DNA of 64,000 nt, taken from positions 1 to 64,000 of the forward strand of contig JABLUY010000097.1 in assembly GCA_013306675.1 (NCBI GenBank), read 5' to 3'. Within the stretch, counting starts at the first letter, position 1, and every line of letters starts with the position of its first letter. The DNA comes from Thraustochytrium sp. TN22. Lineage: Eukaryota > Sar > Bigyra > Thraustochytrida > Thraustochytriidae. The position numbers were made by a program, and so were the translations under genes. The notes under the pieces were generated by a model, which searched no databases, was not told the DNA's origin, and saw only the letters and a list, made by a program, of their open reading frames with translations. Below are positions 31,201 through 39,671 of the stretch, one piece after another.

Positions 31201-34200
31201 TGTGGTACGAGAGCGCCACCTTTGAGAAGGTGAAGCTGCCGCCTGCGCGCTTCGCGCCGCAAGCCGTCATGGACGTCTACGACTATGATCGCTTCGACCC
31301 GGACGACTACCTCGGTTCGGTGCGTGTGGCGCTCGCGCCGGAAGGCGCGCAGGCGTACGCCACGAGCCGGCCACGCTGGGAGGGTCTCTTCCAGGTCGTA
31401 CCTGGCGACTGTGCCGACGCGGCCGTCCTCGTGTCTGTAGAGATCGTGCCTTTGCGAGGCGGGGCGCCCGACTTTTCGGGGATCGGCTCGATCCGGCCCG
31501 TCATGAAACAGAAGGTGACCCTGCAGATCGCCGTGCTGGGCTTGCGCAACCTGGCTGCCTTCCGCGGCATCCCGATCCAGAATGCGCTCGTGGAATTTCA
31601 CCTGGGCGACGCGTCGCGGCAGCGCAACGTACAGCGTACAAAGCGTAGCAAGCGACCTTCCGGCTCGGACCCGAACTTTGGCGAGCTCATCGAGCTGCGC
31701 TTCCGGCTGCCGGAGGACCTCATCTTCCTGCCGCGCTTGCAAATCACCGTGCAGGACTCGCGCGTGGGTGGCCTGCGCAAGGAGGTGGTCGCCACGAGCG
31801 CCGTGGACCTCATGCGCTTCGTGCCGACCTCTCCCGAGTACGTGCCGCACGGGGGCGCACCACCCGACACGGCGCAGAACCCATACCTGAACAATGACAC
31901 GGTCCTCTCGGCAGAGCCCGAGGTGGACCTCTTGGGTCTCAGGGAGATTGGGCAGGAATCAGGCGACCGTGGCGACGCGGACGAGGGTGACGGCCGCGAC
32001 GTTGATAACGACGACCCCATGACCATCTACGACGAATCGGATGTGGAGGAAGCCGTGGGCTTCTTCTCCGAGACGGACGCGTCGACCAGCGGGGACGACG
32101 GCGACAGCGACGACGACGACGACGACGACGCGTTGAGCGAGGACCTTCATGGCAACACGGAACTGGTGTTCGAGGAGTGGCCGCAGCACGACCCGCTGCC
32201 GCTGCCCAAGTTCATGAAGGGGCGCAAGGTGCTGAGCCACGAGCTGGAGCGCGAGCTAGGGCCGACCCCGTTTGAGAGCTTCCCGCTGCTGCGCGGGCAA
32301 CGTATCCGAAAGTCGCTCATTGGGAGGCGGCTCAAGCCAAACATCCGGCAGGTAGGCACACTCAAGGCGGCGATGCGAATCGTGCTGGACAAGGAGGATA
32401 CGCCGTCGTCGATGCGCGAGGACACCGAAGACGCCGGAATCTTCGCGCCCGCCATGCTGGAGAAGATGCTTCTACCGCGCGCCGTGGAGGTTCGCCTGAA
32501 CGTGCTCAAGGGGTTCAACTTCGTCCCGATGGATGTGGGTGGCGGTAAGAGCGACCCGTATCTGATCCTGCGCCTGGGCCACATCAAGGTGAGCGACCAG
32601 AAGAACTACATTCCGAACTCAATCAACCCGGCATTCTACCGCAACTTTGTGCTGCACACGGAGCTCCCGGGCCCTTCGCAGCTGCGCATCCGCGCTATGG
32701 ACTACGATACCTTCTCGAGCGACGACCTTATCGGGGAGACGGTGATTGACCTGGAGGACCGCTGGTTTAGCGAGCGGTGGAAGAGCGTGGCCGCCGCCCA
32801 GAGTCTGGAGGAGCGCACGCGCGACGAGATCGAGGACGAGGAGGAGTTGGCGGCGGTCGTGGTGGAGGAGGCGCAGGACGCGGACACTTCGGGCGTCGAG
32901 ACGTACCTGCGCAAGCCTGTGGAGCGTCGGTCGCTGTGGACGCCAACCTCAGAGCTAGAGCAGGGCAAACTGGAGCTCTGGTGCGACATCATGGACATGG
33001 AAACAGCTGTGCATTACCCGAAGGTGAACGTGGCGCCGCCGAGCAACGCAGTCTATGAGATGCGCATTATCGTCTGGAAGTGCGAAGATGTGCCGAGCTT
33101 CGACTTCCTCACCAAGCAGAATGACCTGTACGTGCGATGCAACTTCAACGGCTACAGCGACAAGGCCTGGAAGGAGACGGACACGCACTGGCGCGCCAAA
33201 AAGGGCAAGGCCTCGTGGAACTACCGCATCAAGATGCCCGGCATCCAGCTGCCGCTGTCCAAGCTCAAGAGTCGGCTGTCGATCCAGATCTGGGATCGAG
33301 ACGTGACCAAGTGGAATGACCTTATCGCCGAGACTGTGCTGGACCTCTCGAGCCACCTGCGCGCCGCCTTTCTGCGCAACGAGGAGCGCTACGAGGTCTT
33401 TGACAGCGGCTTCCGCCGCGCCGCCGGCCCGTCGCTGCCACAACCACATTCACAGCCGCATCTGCAGCCGCAGGTCGTCTCACTCACCGAGACGCGCGTC
33501 CAGCCTGCAGACGGCGCCGGCGCCGCAAGCGGCGACGACGAGGTGAGCGGCAACGGCGGCAACGGCGAGCGCCTCGGCGCGCGGCAGGCGTCGGAGCTCA
33601 GCATTCGGGTCGACGAGGACACTGGGCTCGCAGCGACGAACGCGGACCCGGACGACCTCGACTCGCACTACAGCACGCGCGGTCGCGAGCTGCGGCGCGA
33701 GAAGCGGCGGCAGGAGCGCGAGCTGCGGCGCCGCACGCGGCGCGAGCAGCGCGCCAGCGAGCGCGCGGCCGCGCAGGGCGCCGCCCAGGGGGAGAACGAG
33801 AAGCGAGAGGAGGCGAACGAGCTCATCAACACTTACGCACCGTGGGCAAGCAGCGTGCTGCCGCACCGCGAGCCGCCCAACTCCAAAGCGCTCAAGCTCT
33901 TCAAGATGGAGCAGGGCGTGCGGCGCGATATGGGCAAGCTCTGGGTCTCGATTGAGCTGGTCCGCCAGGATGCCGCCTCGGCGGCCCTCAGCAACGGCGC
34001 GGGCCGCTCCGAGCCGAACCGCTTCCCGAAGCTGCCCAAGCCGGTCGGCCGCCTCAACTGGAAGCTCTTTTGGAACCCATTCTACGTCCTTCGCGAATGC
34101 CTCGGGCCGGACCTCTGCGTCAAGTTCTGTTGTGTCTTCATTGTCCTCATCGTCATCGTGCTCACCGTCGTGCTCTTTCCGCAGGTCACCAGCCTCTTTT

Positions 34201-34574
34201 CTTTCCTCAACACGCTCCCTCACGGCATCGGCTACCTCCTCATCGCGCTCATTGCGCTCGTCGTCCTTGGCGCCTGCTGCTGGTGCGGCATCTCGGACCG
34301 CATGCGTCGTCGCCGCCAGGAGGAGGAGCTCGCGCGCGCCTACGACATTGAGGCGGAGGCCTTCGCCAATGAGAACCGCCGCCAACAGCTCGGGCTCGCC
34401 GAACAGGACCCAGACGGCGGCGAGCGCCCAGTGCGCAACTGCTGCTCAGGGTGCTGCCGCACTCGGGCCGCGCGGTTTGAGCACAAGCGCGTCGCGGCCT
34501 CCGAAGGCGATGCTGGTAGTGGTGGTACCAACGACCGCGCCCCACGCGCTGACCTTGAAATGCTCAAACTGTGA
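28290..34574 (+). CDS. Ferlin-type multi-C2 membrane protein
   Basis: A 2094-aa protein. Ferlins are Ca2+-responsive tail-anchored proteins that drive vesicle-plasma membrane fusion and membrane repair. At least seven C2 domains are visible, starting near residues 8, 288, 459, 925, 1076, 1399 and 1589. Examples are HVIEVRELHPEDLAGTSDP and VYQGQGLPAADSDGLCDPYA, the latter with Asp ligands. A FerB-like segment (PRWYMLYGAPRQSG, then YRGRVLLAF) lies near 599. The C-terminus reads WKLFWNPFYVLRE, then helix CVFIVLIVIVLTVVLF, and, unusually, a second helix YLLIALIALVVLGACCWCGI. Acidic linkers separate the C2 domains. ATG 28290 is chosen because C2A begins eight codons later and upstream codons are GC-repeat. 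Single exon. Confidence 0.94.
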   Translation: MAAAKANVLFVCVLDAQGVGAAAAAAAQRGDAGTVNPFVVVSFSGQQFTTRVQRKSHGRVHWDERVDFIGGRGSRLTKVVLKVYDKQTLSKKLLGQAEVSVNTLREVRADFLRRAVQQQAQAAPLEEVRSLALELTDAYGTRGAFGTLRVALGWTYRHSLPGKTRLALYSRIGLKRAARGTNVDVLVESSGTAAASLGGEVDEDDEDDDVYSEAGSGAGGQPGVREVDVGRESDAESAGEAADTEAAGEDAMAEEDREEAKEALERAAQQEEEDLARALETVIRPGAYRVIFHVIEVRELHPEDLAGTSDPVCIVSVDVPARKSVKRSTSIRKSVRSCVFDEQLFLDLNNMDEATVDAATIKFSVFDADIVMRNDLIGSFTFNFIDVYLRKGHAHKNQWIGLIDEKNKKDSGVQGYAKVSVSIVGPGDTAQLEEEEDAKEDAGERDEEISEVLLPPNVQLQLRFLRAKVYIAEDLPALDKSSLTGREGLDAFVKVSFSGNPPIKTAVVTASRPRSTKLQMVDPAGSHRDKESLRVVFNEELWMPTFNPHIARNVNISVYDHDKASANDLVSTLLVNYQDVLRGANRLRGQYRGAIKPRWYMLYGAPRQSGLFGSSDVDEMNRNPSKASAYRGRVLLAFRDFIDAEDSEEPEAVHKKRIRSIKQRLVPPNARYVVRFWAVAATSVPRTQGAMGLKSRSSVAACLAIGPYRLMTRTALPGDGGTADWVQAFEAAFEFPDELQRLWDCTQVRELVKAYDRCKNQVANLRQEIPGDALRLRSDPARAKPRGNPVPALELQSEPSPGGTREKLQHLDRLEHELGRLRRTLLAALTEAQVPDFFLYLADANGKTISFARFSPEEVLLERFQGEPRWVHLVEDKANNRLDDEDFPGSLLVRVGFGSEALARETAADWAQARLDEYNRQDDYAVRVHVYQGQGLPAADSDGLCDPYAHVRILGHTKRKIKRRDKTNNPLWYESATFEKVKLPPARFAPQAVMDVYDYDRFDPDDYLGSVRVALAPEGAQAYATSRPRWEGLFQVVPGDCADAAVLVSVEIVPLRGGAPDFSGIGSIRPVMKQKVTLQIAVLGLRNLAAFRGIPIQNALVEFHLGDASRQRNVQRTKRSKRPSGSDPNFGELIELRFRLPEDLIFLPRLQITVQDSRVGGLRKEVVATSAVDLMRFVPTSPEYVPHGGAPPDTAQNPYLNNDTVLSAEPEVDLLGLREIGQESGDRGDADEGDGRDVDNDDPMTIYDESDVEEAVGFFSETDASTSGDDGDSDDDDDDDALSEDLHGNTELVFEEWPQHDPLPLPKFMKGRKVLSHELERELGPTPFESFPLLRGQRIRKSLIGRRLKPNIRQVGTLKAAMRIVLDKEDTPSSMREDTEDAGIFAPAMLEKMLLPRAVEVRLNVLKGFNFVPMDVGGGKSDPYLILRLGHIKVSDQKNYIPNSINPAFYRNFVLHTELPGPSQLRIRAMDYDTFSSDDLIGETVIDLEDRWFSERWKSVAAAQSLEERTRDEIEDEEELAAVVVEEAQDADTSGVETYLRKPVERRSLWTPTSELEQGKLELWCDIMDMETAVHYPKVNVAPPSNAVYEMRIIVWKCEDVPSFDFLTKQNDLYVRCNFNGYSDKAWKETDTHWRAKKGKASWNYRIKMPGIQLPLSKLKSRLSIQIWDRDVTKWNDLIAETVLDLSSHLRAAFLRNEERYEVFDSGFRRAAGPSLPQPHSQPHLQPQVVSLTETRVQPADGAGAASGDDEVSGNGGNGERLGARQASELSIRVDEDTGLAATNADPDDLDSHYSTRGRELRREKRRQERELRRRTRREQRASERAAAQGAAQGENEKREEANELINTYAPWASSVLPHREPPNSKALKLFKMEQGVRRDMGKLWVSIELVRQDAASAALSNGAGRSEPNRFPKLPKPVGRLNWKLFWNPFYVLRECLGPDLCVKFCCVFIVLIVIVLTVVLFPQVTSLFSFLNTLPHGIGYLLIALIALVVLGACCWCGISDRMRRRRQEEELARAYDIEAEAFANENRRQQLGLAEQDPDGGERPVRNCCSGCCRTRAARFEHKRVAASEGDAGSGGTNDRAPRADLEMLKL

Positions 34575-35104
34575 TGCGCTGTGTCGGTCGGTCTTCACTT
34601 GCTTTGCTTTTCCATCCAAGTGGCGAGGCGCACAAGCAAGTGGCGAGGCGCACAAGCAAGTGGCGAGGCGCACAAGCAAGTGGCGAGGCGCACAAGCAAG
34701 TGGCGAGGCGCACAAGCAAGTGGCGAGGCGCACAAGCAAGTGGCGAGGCGCACAAGCAAGTGGCGAGGCGCACAAGCAAGTGGCGAGGCGCACAAGCAAG
34801 TGGCGAGGCGCACAAGCAAGTGGCGAGGCGCACAAGCAAGTGGCGAGGCGCACAAGCAAGTGGCGAGGCGCACAAGCAAGTGGCGAGGCGCACAAGCAAG
34901 TGGCGAGGCGCACAAGCAAGGGCTACGGACCCGATCGATGTCAGCAAGCGAACAAACACACGCCACGATGAAGTGCGACTCAGCCTAGCCTCGCCTCGCC
35001 TGCCAGTGGTCTGGTTTGGTCTGGTTTGGTCTGCAAGTGAGCTGGTCTTGCGATTCTTCGCTCGGGTCCTGGACGCGATGGGTGTAACGCTGAGGCTGGC
35101 CGGG
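34575..35104. other. Convergent 3' region of ferlin and Galpha-like copy 1
   Basis: Dominated by the 20-bp minisatellite (34621-34920), followed by TGGTCTGGTT-type short repeats near 35008-35032. No gene supported. Frames crossing the minisatellite are artefacts, because all three plus-strand and all three minus-strand frames are open through it. Confidence 0.8.
34621..34920. repeat. 20-bp minisatellite, 15 perfect copies
   Basis: Fifteen identical head-to-tail copies of TGGCGAGGCGCACAAGCAAG with a partial unit before (AAG), starting 46 bp after the ferlin stop codon. No mismatch among the copies indicates very recent expansion or strong homogenisation. Confidence 0.98.
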
Positions 35105-35971
35105 CTACGATTTATTTTCCGAAATACCAGCACCGTAGAGGTTTTCACGAAGGACTATGTCCCTTGATGCACTCTCCAAATGCGGGACAAAACGTCCCTC
35201 GCCCGAAATGAGGTAGCAGTTGAGATCTCTGCGCATTTCAAACTTTCGGTACCTGGCGCCGTTCATTTGGGCATTTCTCCACCTGTTCTCGATGTAGGAC
35301 TCGACATCATGGAAGTAACAGTTCCAGGCGTCTTCGTCGTTTCCAGCCGCTGCAGTCCGCCCCTTGTAATCGACAAAGCGCGCTCGTGGGCCATGCGCGA
35401 CCTTGAACGGAGTTCCCTGGCGCAACTTGTCACGCAATTCGTCGGCGCCCGTGAGGAAGAGGATCAGCGGCATCTTTTCGAGGTGCTTGGAGTTGACGAC
35501 CTTCTGAAAAACCCTGATCGAGTCATCTAGCGAGCTCTGCTCGCCCTCTTCCCCCGGAAGGTCAAAGTCTGCGAGCGATGCCACGAAGATGAGGGCAAAC
35601 ATGTTACTAAAGATATGCAGGTGCTTCAAGACACCAGGCCCTGGCATACCCGCATCGGTGATCCAGATGGGAAGTTTCGAAAGGATTCCGTTCTTCGACC
35701 TGACCGGGCCCGGCAACCTCTCCACTTGATCACGGCGCACGCCCTCGTCCCCGTCGTCTTCGTCACCCCAACTCTCGGCTTCCGGCTCGACGACCTCCTC
35801 AGCATCACCGATGAAGTCGCGCAGAAGGGCCGCCCTCCCGTCCGCGTCGGTCCCCATGAGCACCATCTGCATAGACATACTCTGCTCCTCCCATATCAAG
35901 GCCCCCATGATTTGGCGGTCCAGCTCCGCGCTGGTCCTTGGCCGGTTCGCGCTGCTCGTGCACAGTCCCAT
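35105..35971 (-). CDS. Galpha-like pseudo-GTPase, copy 1
   Basis: A 288-aa protein resembling heterotrimeric G-protein alpha subunits: MGLCTSS start (myristoyl/palmitoyl type), FALIFVASLADFDLPGEEGE, DDSIRVFQKVVNSKHLEKMP, ILFLTGADELRDKL, and the Galpha-like C-terminus SRDIVLRENLYGAGI. Every nucleotide-binding motif is altered. The P-loop reads GTDADGRA (40-47) with no GKS/T, switch II is DAGMP (106-110) instead of DVGGQ, NKxD is TGAD (174-177), and TCAT is ISGEG. The ~115-residue helical domain is replaced by a short acidic linker (about 57-80). GTP hydrolysis is therefore unlikely, and a scaffold or decoy role is possible. The frame is open upstream but has no ATG, so the start is ATG 35971. 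A decaying gene is the alternative. Confidence 0.82.
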   Translation of the reverse strand: MGLCTSSANRPRTSAELDRQIMGALIWEEQSMSMQMVLMGTDADGRAALLRDFIGDAEEVVEPEAESWGDEDDGDEGVRRDQVERLPGPVRSKNGILSKLPIWITDAGMPGPGVLKHLHIFSNMFALIFVASLADFDLPGEEGEQSSLDDSIRVFQKVVNSKHLEKMPLILFLTGADELRDKLRQGTPFKVAHGPRARFVDYKGRTAAAGNDEDAWNCYFHDVESYIENRWRNAQMNGARYRKFEMRRDLNCYLISGEGRFVPHLESASRDIVLRENLYGAGISENKS

Positions 35972-37364
35972 GCTCGTAAGGCTCGCCGCCTGCACAGCGG
36001 CCCCCTGCACTCGCGCCTCGCAAGCTTGCTCCCGCGCCCTCGTTGCTCGCCCCGGTCGCCCCCTCGCGTCTTGGTTCTGCCAGCGCCGCGCAGCCTGAGC
36101 GCCGCGCCGATTTTGCGGTTCCCACTCCGAGTCCGAGTCCGAGTCCCGGTCCGAGTTGGCTGTACGGTCACCGTGGCACTGGGCGGGACTCGTGCTTTAG
36201 AACAGGGGCAGGCTCGGCCGGCAGGCGCTCGCGGGCGTCTCGCTGGCAGCGCACTCCTCGTGGTTGCTGGAGGTCTTGCCGTAGAACTGCAGCGAGTGCT
36301 GCACGCGCTGCACGCGCTGCTTGTGGCTGCGCCGCTCGTGGCTCGTCCTGACCTGCCGGTGGGCCACGCTCGGACTTCGAGTCAGCCGGGGCTACTCGTC
36401 TCGCATCAGAGCACTGGCAGGATCCCCGCTCGGCCCCAGCCGGCGTGTTCTGAGCTACGGCGACTGCAAGTTGCCAACGTGGAGTTGATTGAAGTTGAGG
36501 TCTGCCTGGTCCCCGCCTGCCTGCCTGCTGTGGCTGCGTTGGCCAGGCGTGGCCAGGCTGACAAGTGAGCGTGTGCTCCTCGTCTCGTCAGCCAGAGAAC
36601 GCCACCTGGCAAACGCAACAGAACAGCTGGGCGTCGCTTCAAGTTCGAGTCGCACCAAGGCAAGCAAAGAGTAGCATCGCTTGCAAGGATGAACGCGAGA
36701 TCACTTTATCCTGCCAGACCTGGACCCCGGACTGGGATTGGCGCGTGTCTTCGCGGTTTTCTTATCCTCCAATCGTGAGATGAAGAAGCAGCTCAAGTCC
36801 TCGTTGTCGCGGCGCCTAGCTGCATGCCAGCGCGCGCGCCAACATGCAGAAAGAACATCAACAAGCCAATAGACAAGCGTCAACGAACAGAAGGACGAAC
36901 GCGTGGGAAATTATGAAAAAGAGCTGCACCTCGTCGTCCATCCCATCTGGCGCATCTGCGCGAGTATGGCCAAGCCAGCACGCAAGAGAATACCTCCTGG
37001 CGTCGCCGCTCGCAAACGGCCTCGTCGTCCTCTCCTCCGCCTTCCTCCCCTCCCCGCCTCGCCTTCTCCCCTCCTCCTCCCCTTCTCCTCGTCCTCCTCC
37101 CTCCTCGTCCACCTCCTCGTTCTCTGTGTCCACCTTGTGCACGTCGCTTTGGGGCTCGACCCGGTCTTGCTTCCAGGAAACCCCCAATGATGATGGATCC
37201 TCTGCGGATCCCGGGACGCGCGCGACGGGACGCTCGCTGGCTGGCCGGGGCCGCCCCTGGCGCGCCGCAACGGCCCTCGCGCGGCCGAGCACGGCCCAAT
37301 CTCATTGTCGCTGGTCTTGCGATTCTTCGCTCGGGTCCCGGACGCGATGGGTGTAACGCTGAGG
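35972..37364. other. Intergenic between the Galpha-like copies
   Basis: Upstream and 5' flank of copy 1, duplicated in diverged form upstream of copy 2. It includes a GAGTCCGAGTCC-type short repeat near 36128-36152 and a C/T-rich tract at about 37020-37135. No gene supported. The short frames do not keep similar products in both copies. Confidence 0.6.
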
Positions 37365-38219
37365 CTAGCAGGGGAGATTGAGCAGCTTGAGCAGGCTACG
37401 AAGGGCTATGTCCCTGATTCCGCTGCCCAAACGCGGCATAAAGTTTTCCTCGTCCGAAACGAAGTAGCACAAGAGCCATCGGTGCACTTCAGACTCTTCG
37501 TACGTGGCGCCGTTCATTTGGGCATTTCTCCACCTGTTCTCGATGTAGGACTTGACATCATCGAAGTAACAGTTCCAGGCGTATTCGTCGTTTCCAGCCG
37601 CTGCGGTCCGCCCATTGTAATCGACAAAGCGCGCTCGTGGCCCATGCGCGACCTTGAACGGAGTTCCCTGGCGCAACTTGTCACGCAATTTGTCGGGTCC
37701 CGTGAGGAAGAGGATCAGCTGCATCTTTTCGAGGTGCTTGGAGTTGACAATCATCTGAAAAAACCTGATCGAGTCATCCAGCGAGCTCTGCTCGCCCTCT
37801 TCCCCCGGAAGGTCAAAGTCTGCGAGCGATGCCACGAAGATGAGGGCAAACATGTTACTAAAGATATGCAGGTGCTTCAAGACACCAGGCCCTGGCATAC
37901 CCGCATCGGTGATCCAGATGGGATTCGAAATGCCTCTGATCTTCGAGCTGACCGGGTCCGGCAATCCCTCCACTTGATCACGGCGCACGCCCTCGTCCTC
38001 GTCGTCGTCGCCACCCCAACTCTCGGCTTCCGGCTCGACGACCTCCTCAGCATCACCGATGAAGTCGCGCAGAAGGGCCGCCCTCCCATCCGCGTCGGTC
38101 CCCATGAGCACCATGTGCAGTCGCTTACTATGCTCCTCCTTTAGCAAGGCCGCCGTGATCTGGCGGTCCAGCTCCGCGCTGGTCCTTGGCCGGTTCGCGC
38201 TGCTCGTGCACAGTCCCAT
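37365..38219 (-). CDS. Galpha-like pseudo-GTPase, copy 2
   Basis: A 284-aa paralogue of copy 1 in direct repeat, with the same MGLCTSS start and the same broken motifs (GTDADGRA, DAGMP, TGPD where NKxD is expected). Differences cluster in the N-terminal helix, the acidic linker and especially the C-terminus. Copy 1 ends ENLYGAGISENKS but copy 2 ends RSLLKLLNLPC. In true Galpha subunits the C-terminus contacts receptors, so partner specificity may differ. The frame continues upstream to an ATG at 38432 with an Arg-rich extension. I prefer ATG 38219 because it restores the lipidation motif and is shared with copy 1, which has no upstream ATG. Confidence 0.82.
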   Translation of the reverse strand: MGLCTSSANRPRTSAELDRQITAALLKEEHSKRLHMVLMGTDADGRAALLRDFIGDAEEVVEPEAESWGGDDDEDEGVRRDQVEGLPDPVSSKIRGISNPIWITDAGMPGPGVLKHLHIFSNMFALIFVASLADFDLPGEEGEQSSLDDSIRFFQMIVNSKHLEKMQLILFLTGPDKLRDKLRQGTPFKVAHGPRARFVDYNGRTAAAGNDEYAWNCYFDDVKSYIENRWRNAQMNGATYEESEVHRWLLCYFVSDEENFMPRLGSGIRDIALRSLLKLLNLPC

Positions 38220-39671
38220 GCTCGTAAGGCTCGCCGCCTGCGCAGCGGGCCCCTGCACTCGCGCCTCGCAAGCTTGCTCCCGCGCCCTCCTTGCTCGCCT
38301 CGCTCGCCTCCGAGTCCTCGCGTCTTGGTTCTGCCAGCGCCGCGCAGCCTGAGCGCTGCGCCGATTTTGCGGTTCCCACTCCGAGTCCGAGTCCAAGTGT
38401 GGCAGCCTGTGGCGGCGCGTCCGAGTCGCCATGGTCGTCGGAGTCAGCAGGACTCGTACGCTAGAACAGCCTGAGGGGGCAGGCTCGGCCGGCAGGCGCT
38501 CGCGGGCGTCTCGCTGGCAGCGCACTCCTCGTGGTTGCCGGAGGTCTTGCTGTAGAACTGCAGCGAGTGCTGCACGCGCTGCAGTGCTGGTTGCAGTGCT
38601 GCCGCTCGTGGCTCGTCTTGACCAGGGCCCACGCTCGCATCAGGTTCCCCGCTGGCGCGTCCTGAGCTCATCACGGCGACTGCCTTCGCTGTGCAACGTG
38701 AAGCCTGTTGATTGAAGTTGAGGTCTGCTGCCTGGTCCCCGCCTGCCAGCTGTGACAAGTGAGCGTGTTCTCCTTGTCTCGTCAGCCAGAGAACGCGAGT
38801 GACCTGGCAAGCGCAACAGAACAGCTGGGCGTCGCTTCAAGTTTGAGTCGAACCAAGGCAAGCAAAGAGTAGCATCGCTTGCAAGGATGAACGCGCGATC
38901 AGTTTATCCTGCTGGCTGCTAGACCCTGGACCCCGGGCGCGTGTTTTCGCGACTTGTCCTCCAATCGCGAGTTGGAGAAGCAGCTCAGAAAACGTCTTCG
39001 GTGTCGCGCCGCCTAGCGCGCCAACACGCAGGAAGAACCTCATCAACAAGCCCAAAAGCAACGAAAACCCTCGTCCATCCCATCTGGCGCACCTGCGCAA
39101 GTACGGCCAAGCCAGCACGCCAAAGAACACCTCCTGTCGTCGCCACTCGCAGACGGCCTCCTCGTCCTCTCCCTCCTGCCTCGCCCTCCCTCCTCCTCCC
39201 TCCTCCTCGTCCACCTCCTCGTTCTCCGCGTCCACCTCGTGCACGTCGCTCTTGTCCTCGACCGGTCCCAGCTATCTAGCTAGCTAGTAGTGCGCTGGCA
39301 GAAAACCCTCGCAACGATCCTCTGCGAGCTGGCTGCGCTGGCCCGAGCCCGGGACTCGCGACGGGACGCTCGCTCCTCGCGCGCCGCCGAGCTCGGCGGG
39401 CGGTTACCGCGCGGATTCCCTCAGAGGCGCGCCTTGGCCTTGCCTGCTTGCGCCGGAGAGCGCCCCGTTGGGGCGGTTGGCGCGCTTGGGCCGGTTCGCC
39501 CGGCATGTAAAACCGCCGCGCCGCGCAGCGCAGCATCATCCCTGGCGGCTCGCGCGTCGCGGTCGGCGCCGGCGAGCAGTCGGGCAGCGAGCGAGCAGGC
39601 GCGTGCTGCGCTGCGCCGCTCCGCGCCGCGCAGAGGAGCGCTGCGCCGCGGCGGCCGGGGCGGCGGGCGGC
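38220..39671. other. Divergent intergenic region, Galpha-like copy 2 / INCENP
   Basis: Second copy of the duplication's non-coding flank (to about 39390), then about 280 bp leading into INCENP. It contains a C/T-rich tract at about 39150-39235 and CTATCTAGCTAGCTAGTAG near 39272-39290. Long minus-strand frames across this region are antisense shadows of INCENP. Confidence 0.55.

Larger units (their letters stand above)
35041..39390. repeat. ~2.2-kb tandem duplication containing Galpha-like genes
   Basis: Two direct copies, about 35041-37309 and 37310-39390. Both start with CTGGTCTTGCGATTCTTCGC, carry a minus-strand Galpha-like gene, then share non-coding sequence (e.g. GGCAGGCGCTCGCGGGCGTC at about 36218 and 38489) and end near CGACGGGACGCTCGCT. 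Coding parts are much more similar than the right-hand flank, which has indels. The right boundary is approximate. Confidence 0.88.

Noticed and set aside
34571-35167. 198-aa plus-strand frame of QVARRTSKWRGA repeats
   Set aside because: Translation of the 20-bp minisatellite. All frames of both strands are open there.
36600-36675. Possible tRNA T-arm (AAGTTCGAGTC) near 36640
   Set aside because: No matching acceptor, D or anticodon arms could be paired, and the duplicated copy near 38840 has a changed base in the loop.
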